Origin: CAYOPZ01 sp964406005
GTDB lineage: Bacteria > Bacteroidota > Bacteroidia > Bacteroidales > SM23-62
NCBI GenBank assembly: GCA_964406005.1
Contig: CAYOPZ010000029.1
Span: forward strand, 1 to 37,359
Direction: 5' to 3'
DNA: 37,359 bases
In this document: positions 25,054 to 34,266 of the stretch, piece after piece
Layout: each line of letters begins with the position of its first letter
Numbering within the stretch: the stretch's first letter is position 1
Notes under the pieces: model-generated
Databases searched by the model: none
Told to the model about the DNA's origin: nothing
What the model saw: the letters and a program-made list of their open reading frames with translations, nothing else
Made by a program: the position numbers and the translations under genes

Positions 25054-26110
25054 GATCGTCGTTTTACCCGGAGACGGAATCGGCCCGGAAGTAATCGCCC
25101 AGGCACTGAAGCTGATCCCGGTGATCGAGGAAAATGAAAAGGTTGAATTTCAGCTTCACGAAGGTCTTATCGGTGCCTCTGCCATTGATCAGACAGGAAG
25201 CCCCCTGCCCGATGATACCCTGGAAAAGTGCAGGCGGTCGGATGCCATCCTCCTTGGTGCTGTAGGAGATCCCAGGTACGATCTTGACCCGAAAGCCAAA
25301 ATCAGACCCGAACAGGGCCTGCTGAAGATCCGAAAAAGTCTCGGTTTGTTTGCAAACATCCGTCCGGTGAAGACCTATCCCGTGCTGGATCCCGTTTCCC
25401 CGCTCAAGAACCATCTTGTACAAAACGTTGATTTCGTAGTATACCGTGAACTTACAGGTGGCATTTACTTCGGTGATAAAGGCAGGAGGAAGGATGGAAG
25501 GGAAGCCTGGGACCAATGCAATTATTCTTCGGATGAGATTGCAAGGATCGCAAGAATGGCCTTCGATGCCTCCTTGAAAAGAAAGAGGAAACTGACCCTG
25601 GTGGATAAGGCAAATATACTTGAAACCTCCAGGCTGTGGAGAGAAACGATTCAGGGAATTGCCGTCGAATATCCGGACGTAACCCTCGAGTTCATGTTTG
25701 TAGACAATGCGGCGATGCAGATCATCCTGCAGCCCTCATCCTTCGATGTGATCGTCACGGAAAACATGTTCGGGGACATCATCACTGATGAAGCATCCGT
25801 GATCACAGGTTCCATCGGTATGCTGCCTTCCGCATCGGTGGGAGAGGGGACGGCCCTCTTTGAACCCATTCACGGTTCTGCTCCCGGAATCGCCGGGAAG
25901 GATATCGCCAATCCGTTGGCAACAATTCTTTCCCTTGCCATGATGATGGAATATATTGGCCTGGCGGTTTCAGCGGAAAACATCCGAAATATTGTCACAG
26001 ATGCGGTAGACGGCGGAATGGTCACAGGGGATATCAATCCCGGAAATCCCAGACGGACCACCGAAGTAGGCGACTGGGTGAGGGACCGGCTCGCTTCCGT
26101 TCGTAAATAA
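25043..26110 (+). CDS. leuB: 3-isopropylmalate dehydrogenase
   Basis: A 355-residue NAD-dependent decarboxylating dehydrogenase. The start K-I-V-V-L-P-G-D-G-I-G-P-E-V is diagnostic of the isocitrate/isopropylmalate dehydrogenase family. L-L-G-A-V-G-D-P-R-Y-D, R-K-S-L-G-L-F-A-N-I-R-P, V-D-K-A-N-I-L-E-T-S-R-L-W and V-T-E-N-M-F-G-D-I-I-T-D-E-A are LeuB-type blocks, as is the NAD-binding G-S-A-P. It is the last gene of the leucine operon and overlaps its predecessor by 11 nt. Confidence 0.96.
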   Translation: MAYKIVVLPGDGIGPEVIAQALKLIPVIEENEKVEFQLHEGLIGASAIDQTGSPLPDDTLEKCRRSDAILLGAVGDPRYDLDPKAKIRPEQGLLKIRKSLGLFANIRPVKTYPVLDPVSPLKNHLVQNVDFVVYRELTGGIYFGDKGRRKDGREAWDQCNYSSDEIARIARMAFDASLKRKRKLTLVDKANILETSRLWRETIQGIAVEYPDVTLEFMFVDNAAMQIILQPSSFDVIVTENMFGDIITDEASVITGSIGMLPSASVGEGTALFEPIHGSAPGIAGKDIANPLATILSLAMMMEYIGLAVSAENIRNIVTDAVDGGMVTGDINPGNPRRTTEVGDWVRDRLASVRK

Positions 26111-26174
26111 TCCTTATCTTTTAAAGATTTCTAACTTAAACTTTGTTCAGGGATACAACGGTTTGGACCGATAA

Positions 26175-28550
26175 TTGTCTTATTCAATAAAACGCATTCA
26201 ATTGAAGGGAACGCTTTCCGTTATCCTCAATATTCTGATCTTCTCTGTGTCCCTGGCTGCAGGGGGAGAAGATGAGACGGATCCCAGGTTCACCATAAAC
26301 GGATACGTTACGGACCTTGGTTCCGGGGAAGGACTCATCGGGGCAACGGTAGTCATCGGGGAAACGGGAGATGGTACGGTGACCAATTTATACGGTTTTT
26401 ATTCCATCAGTCTTCTCCCGGGATCCTACCGGCTGAAATATTCATATATAGGATATGAAAACCGGGAAATCACCGTCAATCTGACTGAGGATATCCGGAT
26501 CGATGTTGAACTGCCGGAATCGGTTACAGAACTGGAGGAGGTCACCGTCTCCGCCGAGGGTCCCCGCATTCACATCACAAAACCGGAAATGGGAGTGAGT
26601 AAACTGCCAACCAAAACGATAAGAAGAATACCCACCCTGCTGGGTGAGGTGGATCCGATCAAAGCCATTCAGCTCCTGCCCGGGGTGCAGGCAGCGAGTG
26701 AAGGCGCATCCGGTTTCTCTGTCCGCGGCGGCAACCCTGACCAGAACCTGATCCTGCTGGACGAGGCGACCGTCTACAATGCTTCCCACCTGATGGGTTT
26801 CTTCTCGGTTTTCAACAACGATGCCGTCAAGGATGTGAAGCTCTATAAGGGAGATATTCCCGCCGCTTACGGCGGCCGTCTGTCCTCCCTGCTGGATATA
26901 AGGATGAAAGAGGGAAATACACGGAAGTTCTCTGCAGCAGGCGGCATAGGCAATGTTTCGAGCAGGCTCACCCTTGAAGGACCCATCGGCGGGGACAAAA
27001 CATCCTTTCTGCTGGCAGGGCGCAGGACATACGCGGATCTTTTCCTGCCTTTTGCAAAGGAAAAGGACGTCAGGGACAGCGAGTTGTATTTCTATGATCT
27101 GAATGCAAAAGTGAATCACGTATTTAATGAAAACAACAGGCTGTTCCTGTCGGGATACCTCGGGCGTGATGTTTTCGCCAATCCCTTTGCACGCATGGCT
27201 TTCGGAAACCAGACCCTGACGTTTCGATGGAACCGTCTTTTCTCCGGCAGGCTGTTCAGCAATTTCACACTGATTCACAGCCGCTACCATTATGAAATGG
27301 GTACGCCCGAAGGAGATGCAAATTCCTTCCTGTGGCAGTCAAAAATGATGGATTACAGTGTAAAAGCAGACTTCAGCTACTATATCGCACCCGGGCATAC
27401 GCTGAAGTTCGGGCTGGCAGGCATCTACCATGATTTCCTTCCGGGAACTGCCAGGGGAACCGGGGACCAGTCCCTGTTCACGGAATTCACCCTGCCATCC
27501 GAATATACCCTGGAAAGCGGGATCTATGCTTCGTCAGAATCCTCTTTCGGGGAAAGGTGGAATGTACGCTTCGGAATGCGGTACAGCAGCCTTTACAACA
27601 TCGGCAAGGCTACTGTCTATCATTTCGATGAGCAGTATGAAGCGATGGATTCCACCGTATATGGCAGGGGTGACTTTTTCAACCATTACGGGGGACTGGA
27701 ACCCCGGCTGGCCGTCTCATTCCTGCTGAATGAAGAAACTTCCCTCAAGGCCAGTTACTCAAGGACCAGGCAATACATCCAACTGGCACAGAATTCCACT
27801 GCCGGCACCCCGCTCGACATCTGGTTTCCTTCCAGTCCGAATGTGGCCCCCCAGCTTTCAGACCAGGTTTCAGTGGGGTTATTCCGGAATCTTTGGGGGG
27901 ACCGGCTTGAGGCCTCCATTGAAGCATATTATAAGAAAATGAACAATGCCATCGATTTCAAGGATCATGCCATGCTGCTTTTAAACAGGTATATGGAGGG
28001 TGAGTTGAGGATCGGCGAGGCCTGGTCCCGCGGTTTGGAATTCCTGATACGCAAAGAACAGGGACGGCTCACCGGATGGATGGGCTATACATGGTCAAAA
28101 ACAGAACGAAAAATCGCGGAGATCAACAACGGTAAGCCTTACGCAGCGCCATATGATAAACCGCATGATTTTTCAGTTGTGCTGAATTATGAGATATCGG
28201 ATAGAATATGGGTGTCTGCCAACTGGGTATACAGCAGTGGTCTGCCGGTAACATTCCCAACAGGAAGGTTCGAATACATGGGCAATATAGCCCCTGTGTA
28301 TTCAGACCGGAATGCTTACCGTATGCCAGCCTACCACCGGCTTGACACATCCGTATCCCTCCGGTCGAAAAACAAGGCCGGAAGGAAGTGGCATTACGAA
28401 TGGAACCTTTCCCTGTACAATGCCTATGCAAGGAAAAATGCATGGGCCATCAATTTTGTGCAGGATAAGGAAAATCCGTCCGTAACCTATGCAGAAAAGA
28501 CCTATCTTTTTTCAATCATTCCGGCCCTGACATTTAATTTTTATTTCTAG
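26175..28550 (+). CDS. TonB-dependent receptor with carboxypeptidase-like N-terminal domain
   Basis: A 791-residue outer-membrane receptor. A signal peptide is followed by a CarboxypepD_reg-like beta-sandwich (about 38-118, with the usual G-x-V-T-D and G-F-Y-S-I-S-L-L-P-G-S-Y motifs), a plug domain (about 125-240, with S-V-R-G-G-N-P-D-Q-N-L-I-L-L-D), and a long barrel ending in hydrophobic strands (F-N-F-Y-F). No ATG lies before the signal peptide: an in-frame stop (26172-26174) directly precedes TTG 26175, so translation must begin at this TTG or at TTG 26202, which would give Met-Lys-Gly. It is followed after 3 nt by a DUF4249 lipoprotein, a pairing typical of Bacteroidota uptake systems. 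The ligand is unknown; no SusD-like partner is present. Confidence 0.92.
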   Translation: MSYSIKRIQLKGTLSVILNILIFSVSLAAGGEDETDPRFTINGYVTDLGSGEGLIGATVVIGETGDGTVTNLYGFYSISLLPGSYRLKYSYIGYENREITVNLTEDIRIDVELPESVTELEEVTVSAEGPRIHITKPEMGVSKLPTKTIRRIPTLLGEVDPIKAIQLLPGVQAASEGASGFSVRGGNPDQNLILLDEATVYNASHLMGFFSVFNNDAVKDVKLYKGDIPAAYGGRLSSLLDIRMKEGNTRKFSAAGGIGNVSSRLTLEGPIGGDKTSFLLAGRRTYADLFLPFAKEKDVRDSELYFYDLNAKVNHVFNENNRLFLSGYLGRDVFANPFARMAFGNQTLTFRWNRLFSGRLFSNFTLIHSRYHYEMGTPEGDANSFLWQSKMMDYSVKADFSYYIAPGHTLKFGLAGIYHDFLPGTARGTGDQSLFTEFTLPSEYTLESGIYASSESSFGERWNVRFGMRYSSLYNIGKATVYHFDEQYEAMDSTVYGRGDFFNHYGGLEPRLAVSFLLNEETSLKASYSRTRQYIQLAQNSTAGTPLDIWFPSSPNVAPQLSDQVSVGLFRNLWGDRLEASIEAYYKKMNNAIDFKDHAMLLLNRYMEGELRIGEAWSRGLEFLIRKEQGRLTGWMGYTWSKTERKIAEINNGKPYAAPYDKPHDFSVVLNYEISDRIWVSANWVYSSGLPVTFPTGRFEYMGNIAPVYSDRNAYRMPAYHRLDTSVSLRSKNKAGRKWHYEWNLSLYNAYARKNAWAINFVQDKENPSVTYAEKTYLFSIIPALTFNFYF

Positions 28551-28553
28551 ACG

Positions 28554-29426
28554 ATGAACAACCTGCTTAAATTGTCACTCCTGTTTGTTCTCATGCTGAG
28601 CCTCTGGAACTGCACCGAAAGGATAGAGGTGGAACTGGATTCGACATATGCAAGACTGGTGGTCGAGGCCAGTGTGAATACGGATACTGCCGTCCAGTCG
28701 GTCAGGCTATCCACGACCAGTAATTATTTTTACAATCAGCCGGCGCCATCTGTAAGCGGTGCGGTCGTGGAGATCTCCGACGGACAGAATGCCTATGGAT
28801 TTACGGAATCGGAAACCCGGCCCGGATTTTACTATTCTTCTCCTGATTTTTACGGCGTACCGGGACTCACCTATACACTGGAAATCCGTAATGTCGATAT
28901 TGACGGGGACGGGACCACCGAGACATATACGGCCCATTCAAAAATGAATCCTGTTAATCCCATAGACTCCATAAGGCTTGAATACCTCAATTCCTTGTTC
29001 TCGGGATACCAGGTAAGGGTTTATGCATGGGATTCTCCGCAGAAGGACTTCTATTCGTTCAAGGTATACAGGAATGGCATCCTGCTCACCGATACGCTGA
29101 CCGAACTGATTGTTCAGGATGATGAATTATTCAATGGCAACTATACATACGGAATTCCCGCACAGTTCCTAAGTGACGACAAACCGGACGAACATGTGTA
29201 TTCGGGTGACACGGTCACATTTGAGATCAACGGGATCACGGAAGAGTATTACCATTACGTGCTCGAGGCACAGAGCCAGATATTTCCACAGACACCCCTT
29301 TTTAGCGGACCCGCGGCCAACATACGCAGCAATATAAGCAACGGTGCTCTCGGGTTCTTTGTTGCCTATTCGGTAAGCCGCTGCAGTACAATCGCCACGG
29401 AAGATATAATCGAAGGCGGCCGGTAA
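28554..29426 (+). CDS. DUF4249 domain lipoprotein
   Basis: A 290-residue lipoprotein with lipobox S-L-W-N-C20 and a mature domain of the DUF4249 type. Visible parts are R-L-V-V-E-A-S-V-N-T-D, V-S-G-A-V-V-E-I-S-D-G, P-G-x-Y-Y-S, L-T-Y-T-L-E-I and a C-terminal G-A-L-G-F-F-V-A-Y-S. Family members are surface- or periplasm-facing partners of TonB-dependent receptors. It starts 3 nt after the receptor's stop, which supports a two-gene operon. Exact role unknown. Confidence 0.88.
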   Translation: MNNLLKLSLLFVLMLSLWNCTERIEVELDSTYARLVVEASVNTDTAVQSVRLSTTSNYFYNQPAPSVSGAVVEISDGQNAYGFTESETRPGFYYSSPDFYGVPGLTYTLEIRNVDIDGDGTTETYTAHSKMNPVNPIDSIRLEYLNSLFSGYQVRVYAWDSPQKDFYSFKVYRNGILLTDTLTELIVQDDELFNGNYTYGIPAQFLSDDKPDEHVYSGDTVTFEINGITEEYYHYVLEAQSQIFPQTPLFSGPAANIRSNISNGALGFFVAYSVSRCSTIATEDIIEGGR

Positions 29427-29510
29427 TTTCGTGTAAAAAAAACGGCATTTCATCACGGTTTTCAAAATATTCACTTTTATTTATAAATTTACAGTAGTTG
29501 CCGATTGAAA

Positions 29511-30347
29511 ATGGATTATGAGAAGGACATATTGATTGAGCAGGATCTCGTCGCCAAGATCAGCGAACAGAAGGGGGAGATCGAGCGGCAGCAGAAAGAA
29601 CTTTCAGAAAGCCTGGAGTATGCCGGTTCCATACAATCCGCGCTGCTTCCCGATATGAGACAGTTTACAAGGGCATTCCAGGAGAGTTTTGTACTTTTCA
29701 TGCCGAGGGATATCGTAAGCGGCGATTTTTACTGGTTTGCGAGGAAGGGGAATTTTATTGTCTTTACAGCGGCCGATTGCACCGGACATGGAGTTCCCGG
29801 GGCTTTTATGAGCATCCTCGGAATGTCCTTCCTGAACGAGATCGTCAGCAAGTGCATCCCGAAAGCGAATACCATCCTGAACCGCCTCCGGGAAAATGTG
29901 ATGAAAGCCCTGCACCAGACCGGAGATGTCGGTGAACATAAAGATGGCATGGACATAGCTTTGTGCGTGATCGACCTTGATGAGAAGGAATTGCAGTTTG
30001 CCGGAGCTTTCAACCCACTGTACCTGGTCCGTAACGGTGAGCTGACAGAGACCAGGGGAGATAAAATGCCCATTGGCGTCAATGCAGTGGTTGAAAAATC
30101 ATTTTCCAATCATGTTTTCAAGCTTCAGAAAGGCGATTTGATCTATATTTTCTCAGACGGATATGCAGACCAGTTCGGGGGGCCGAATGAAAAGAAATAC
30201 CGTTACAGATCATTGAAGGAATCGCTGATCAGGATCCATGATAAACCGCTGGATATACAAAAAAAGGAACTCGAGCACAATTTTGCCAACTGGAAAGGTG
30301 GTCTGGACCAGGTTGACGATGTACTCCTTATCGGTATTAAAATCTGA
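29511..30347 (+). CDS. SpoIIE/PP2C-type serine phosphatase with N-terminal coiled coil
   Basis: A 278-residue protein. The first 45 residues are a likely coiled coil (I-S-E-Q-K-G-E-I-E-R-Q-Q-K-E-L-S-E-S). The rest is a PP2C-like SpoIIE domain with metal-binding acidic motifs: V-S-G-D72-F-Y-W, A-A-D89-C-T-G-H-G-V-P-G-A, D-G-M-D-I-A-L, and F-S-D-G-Y-A-D-Q-F-G-G. It would dephosphorylate serine or threonine in a partner protein. Such domains usually end multi-domain sensors, but here no sensor is attached. I chose the ATG at 29511. The OLD-like ATPase begins 8 nt after its stop, so the two are probably cotranscribed. The promoter region is AT-rich without a full consensus. Confidence 0.88.
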   Translation: MDYEKDILIEQDLVAKISEQKGEIERQQKELSESLEYAGSIQSALLPDMRQFTRAFQESFVLFMPRDIVSGDFYWFARKGNFIVFTAADCTGHGVPGAFMSILGMSFLNEIVSKCIPKANTILNRLRENVMKALHQTGDVGEHKDGMDIALCVIDLDEKELQFAGAFNPLYLVRNGELTETRGDKMPIGVNAVVEKSFSNHVFKLQKGDLIYIFSDGYADQFGGPNEKKYRYRSLKESLIRIHDKPLDIQKKELEHNFANWKGGLDQVDDVLLIGIKI

Positions 30348-30355
30348 TCTTGCAG

Positions 30356-32674
30356 ATGTGGTTCAAGCGATTCAGAATTAAAAACTACAGGTCAATCGTT
30401 GATACAGGATGGCAGGATCTTTCTTCGGACAATATAACGGGACTGATCGGTCAGAATGAATCGGGAAAAACTTCCATTCTCGAATCCCTTAACAGCTTTT
30501 ACAACGGTATCATTACCGATGACATACTGCGCAGCGACCTGAGCCTGCCGGAAGTTTCCTGTTCTTTCAGCATTGGCAAGGCAGAGCTGAAAAATAACTA
30601 TTCCGAGAAAAAATTTCCTGAAAAAATCCAGGAGATCGTCAGTTCTACAGGACAGATCACCTTAACAAGGTCCTGGAATACAGACAAATCAAGTTATATC
30701 AGTTTCGGTGATGACGAGGTCAGAAAATATTACTCTGAATTGGAGGATAAAGAGAAAAACTTCCATGACAAGACCATTGAAGAATTGCACAGGGTCATCA
30801 GGGATGCCGGGAAAGCGGAAGAAGATCTGGAAAAGTCCCTTATCGAAAAGGAAGAAACACAGAAAGAGCTTCAGGCCCTCACTCCCGTACTGAGCAGGGC
30901 AAAAAAAAACCAGGACAGGCATTCAAACAGGGAGACACAGAACCAGCTTCAGAAATTACTGCTTGAAAATGATCGCCTGACCAAGCGGCTTGAAAAAAGA
31001 AGCACAATTGCAGAGTCGCGTTCCGTCAAATCTTCCGAACTGAATGAAAAATCAAGGTATGCGCAGCTCTGTCTCGAAACACTTGACAGGCTCCAGGAAG
31101 TAAAACAGCAGTGGGAAAACGCATATAAGGAACTGATCCGCCTGCAGAACTATTTCGACAGCCTGCAAACCGAAAAGGAAATCAAGGGAATGAAGGGAAA
31201 ACTCGATCTGGCCAATGCAAATTATCTGGAACAGTCCCTGAAGCTTGAAAAGGCTGAAAACAAAGCCCGGTTTTCACTGGCTGTAACTGCAAAGATCCTC
31301 AGGGGCACGGATCCGTCCGATGCGGAAGATTCCGTGGAAAAGGAGATCAATAAGCAAAAAATATATTACGGGGAAAGCGAACTGGCCGAAGAATCCTTCA
31401 AACACATACCTGTTTTTGAACTTTTTGAAGATTTCAGCAGCCTTCTGCCGAACCGGATCGACCTGGATGATATATTCTCCGAGAACAAAAACGTCGAAGG
31501 ATTCAAGGCAGCAAAGAATTTCCTGATCGTATCGGGACTCAAGTCAACTTTCTTTGAAGAACGCAGCAGCAGAATACTGAAACAGAAGATCGAAAAACTG
31601 AACAATGAAATCACGCTGAGCTTCCAGGACTACTGGCGTCAGAGCCTGGGCAAGGACAATAAGATTAAAATACATTTTGAACTCGAGCACTATGATTACG
31701 GCCATCCTGAAAAAATGGGAAAACCCTATCTTGAATTCTGGATAAAGGACGAGCAGGAGAGACTTTACCCCAAGCAGCGGAGCAGGGGGGTAAGATGGTT
31801 TCTTTCCTTTTACCTTGAATTGAAGGCCAACGCTATAGAAAACAAGGAAAGATCCCGGGTGTTCCTCATCGACGAGCCGGGTCTGAGCCTCCATGCCCGC
31901 GCCCAGGAAGACGTACTTAAGGTATTCGAGGATATAAAGGAGGATATACAGATCCTGTATTCAACACATTCGCCTCACCTGATAAACCTCAACAAATTGT
32001 TCCGGCTCCTGGCGGTTCAGAGGGCAATAGAAGACGATATGAGAAGCGAAACGGTGATTTTCAACCCGAAATCACTAAATGAAGCATCAACAGACACGCT
32101 TTCACCCATCTATACCCTTATGGGGACCAAGCTGAGCGACCACCAGTTTGTGAAAAAGAAGAATAACGTAATCGTGGAAGATACACCCACATATTATTTT
32201 TTAAATACATTATTTGAACTGGTGGGATTTAAAAAGGAAGTCTATTTTCTGCCTGCCACGGATGTTCATAACGTACCGACACTGGCAAATCTGTTAATGG
32301 GCTGGAGACTTGACTTTATCGTACTGCTTGATGACGATGCCGAGGGCAACAAAATCCGGAAGGATTTGAGGAGTGACCTGTATAATAACAATGACGAACT
32401 GGCCTCGAAAAAGCTGATCCGCATGGACAGGTTCGCAAGTATTGAGGACCTCTTCTCGACCATTGACTTCAAGAACTTCATCCTTCACCAGAGGATCGGT
32501 ATTACAGAGAGTAATTCCGAATACATCGCATTGAATAATCTTTCGAGGGCAAAACTGGCATCAAACTTCATCCTGCACGTAAACAACAATAAGGTCAGAT
32601 TCGAGGATTTCGATGACGAGACACGGGAAAATATCCAGACGCTTGTAAACAAGCTCGATGCCATCCTGATCTGA
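30356..32674 (+). CDS. OLD-family-like AAA ATPase with C-terminal TOPRIM-like domain
   Basis: A 772-residue SMC/ABC-type ATPase. Walker A is G-Q-N-E-S-G-K-T (32-39). The region about 115-310 is strongly charged and coiled-coil-like. The second lobe contains R-S-R-G-V-R (ABC signature-like), Walker B V-F-L-I-D506-E507-P and the switch S-T-H-S-P (536-540). A C-terminal TOPRIM-like domain follows, with V-I-V-E608-D and L-L-D659-D-D661-A-E-G. The order ATPase then TOPRIM is that of OLD nucleases, which cleave DNA and often serve in phage defence or DNA repair. The usual V-E-G is V-E-D here, so catalysis is uncertain. A SpoIIE phosphatase lies 8 nt upstream and mnmE converges 77 nt downstream. I see no UvrD-like helicase or toxin next to it. 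The ATG at 30356 is preferred over TTG 30350. Confidence 0.87.
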   Translation: MWFKRFRIKNYRSIVDTGWQDLSSDNITGLIGQNESGKTSILESLNSFYNGIITDDILRSDLSLPEVSCSFSIGKAELKNNYSEKKFPEKIQEIVSSTGQITLTRSWNTDKSSYISFGDDEVRKYYSELEDKEKNFHDKTIEELHRVIRDAGKAEEDLEKSLIEKEETQKELQALTPVLSRAKKNQDRHSNRETQNQLQKLLLENDRLTKRLEKRSTIAESRSVKSSELNEKSRYAQLCLETLDRLQEVKQQWENAYKELIRLQNYFDSLQTEKEIKGMKGKLDLANANYLEQSLKLEKAENKARFSLAVTAKILRGTDPSDAEDSVEKEINKQKIYYGESELAEESFKHIPVFELFEDFSSLLPNRIDLDDIFSENKNVEGFKAAKNFLIVSGLKSTFFEERSSRILKQKIEKLNNEITLSFQDYWRQSLGKDNKIKIHFELEHYDYGHPEKMGKPYLEFWIKDEQERLYPKQRSRGVRWFLSFYLELKANAIENKERSRVFLIDEPGLSLHARAQEDVLKVFEDIKEDIQILYSTHSPHLINLNKLFRLLAVQRAIEDDMRSETVIFNPKSLNEASTDTLSPIYTLMGTKLSDHQFVKKKNNVIVEDTPTYYFLNTLFELVGFKKEVYFLPATDVHNVPTLANLLMGWRLDFIVLLDDDAEGNKIRKDLRSDLYNNNDELASKKLIRMDRFASIEDLFSTIDFKNFILHQRIGITESNSEYIALNNLSRAKLASNFILHVNNNKVRFEDFDDETRENIQTLVNKLDAILI

Positions 32675-32751
32675 TCCGATGCCCGGTATCGTGGTGAGCT
32701 TGTTATTCGGGCTTTTCACACTTCAGAAAAGGGAAAAGTTCATGTATGTGA

Positions 32752-34164
32752 TTACTTCCCGATACAAAACCTGGAGAAAATGTTCCCCAGGATCTCGTCT
32801 GTGGTGACCTCACCGGTAATCTCCCCGAGGTAGTGAAGGACCTGGCGGATGTCCTGGGCCAGCAAGTCGGAGGGCAGCCCGGATTCCATACCCTGCCTGA
32901 TCCTGGCAATGGCCTGCCCTGCCAGGGAGAGCGCCTCGTAATGACGGGCATTCGTGATGACCACATCGCTTTCGGGAGAACCGTCTTTCCTGACCAGTTC
33001 AACGAGAAGGGCAGTCAGCTTGTCGATATTGTCCCCGTTTGAAGCGGATATGCATAGCACCCTGTCACCGGAATCGAGGTTTTTAAAATTGTCCGGGGCT
33101 TTCAATGCCTCAACCTGCCCGGCCGAAAGCAAATCTGTCTTGTTCATCAGGATTATCAGTTCTCCCTGGCTTCCGTCCAGGCGTTTTTTGATCTTTCCGG
33201 CAAGACGGTCAATTTCCCCGATATCCTGGTCCGCATCTATCACATAGAGGACAATGTATGCCTGGCTGATTTTTTCAAAAGCTTTTTCAATGCCTACGTT
33301 TTCAATGGCATCGGTGGCCTTCCTGAGTCCCGCAGTATCGATGAACCGGAATGTGAAACCCTCCATTGTCATCACATCTTCGATGACATCCCTGGTGGTC
33401 CCTGCGATTTCGGATACAATTGCCCTGTCATCATGCAGCAGGGCGTTCAACAGGGTCGATTTGCCCGCATTGGTCTTTCCGGTAATGGCAACCGGTACCC
33501 CGTTCCTGATCACATTACCAATCCTGAAAGAATCGGCAAGCCGGCCGATCAATCCCCCAATCCTGTCAACGAGTTCCGTGAGATCCTTCCGGTCTGCAAA
33601 TTCCACATCTTCTTCACTGAAATCAAGCTCCAGTTCAATCAATGAAACGAAATTCAGCAATTCTTCCCTCAACCCTGCGAGTTCTGCCGAGAAACCGCCC
33701 TTCATCTGGTTCATGGCAACCCTGTGGGATGCCGCCGAACTGCTGGCGATCAGATCGGCCACTGCTTCCGCCTGGGAAAGATCCATTTTTCCGTTCAGAA
33801 AGGCCCTGAGCGTAAACTCTCCCGGTCCGGCAGGACGCGCGCCTGCACCTACCAGCAATTCCAGGATCTTCTGCTGGATATATACGGCACCGTGGCAGGA
33901 AATCTCTATCAGATCCTCTCCCGTATAGGACCGTGGAGCCTTGAAAAGGCTGATGATCACTTCGTCGATGACATCGTTCCCGTCCATGATATATGCATGA
34001 TGGAGAGTGTGGGCAGGCAATTGTCCCATTGATTTTTCAGCCGATTTGAACCGGACGATCCCGGAGGCGATTTCACAGGCCTTCGTCCCCGAAAGGCGGA
34101 TGACGGAGATGGCTCCGTTTCCTGCAGGAGTGGCAATTGCACAAATGGTCGAGTCGTCCGGCAT
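32752..34164 (-). CDS. mnmE: tRNA-modification GTPase MnmE
   Basis: A 470-residue enzyme that, with MnmG, installs the carboxymethylaminomethyl group at wobble uridine 34. The N-terminal tetrahydrofolate-binding domain (start D-S-T-I-C-A-I-A-T-P-A-G-N-G-A-I-S-V-I-R), the central helical part, an inserted G domain (G-K-T-N-A-G-K-S, D-T-A-G-L-R, N-K-T-D) and the essential C-terminal C-I-G-K are all present. Length is normal. It faces the OLD-like gene tail to tail. Confidence 0.96.
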   Translation of the reverse strand: MPDDSTICAIATPAGNGAISVIRLSGTKACEIASGIVRFKSAEKSMGQLPAHTLHHAYIMDGNDVIDEVIISLFKAPRSYTGEDLIEISCHGAVYIQQKILELLVGAGARPAGPGEFTLRAFLNGKMDLSQAEAVADLIASSSAASHRVAMNQMKGGFSAELAGLREELLNFVSLIELELDFSEEDVEFADRKDLTELVDRIGGLIGRLADSFRIGNVIRNGVPVAITGKTNAGKSTLLNALLHDDRAIVSEIAGTTRDVIEDVMTMEGFTFRFIDTAGLRKATDAIENVGIEKAFEKISQAYIVLYVIDADQDIGEIDRLAGKIKKRLDGSQGELIILMNKTDLLSAGQVEALKAPDNFKNLDSGDRVLCISASNGDNIDKLTALLVELVRKDGSPESDVVITNARHYEALSLAGQAIARIRQGMESGLPSDLLAQDIRQVLHYLGEITGEVTTDEILGNIFSRFCIGK

Positions 34165-34225
34165 GGGCAGGTATGTTAGTCAAAACGAAGTTAGTCAATT
34201 CTTCATGGTATTTACTTTATTTTGG

Positions 34226-34233
34226 ATACATTT
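34226..34233 (+). promoter_or_regulatory. -7 box upstream of sucD
   Basis: TACATTTG matches TAnnTTTG and lies 33 nt before the ATG at 34267. No TTTG is present at the expected -33 spacing. Confidence 0.45.
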
Positions 34234-34266
34234 GACTTTCATTTTCATTTCAAATAATACGTGAAC

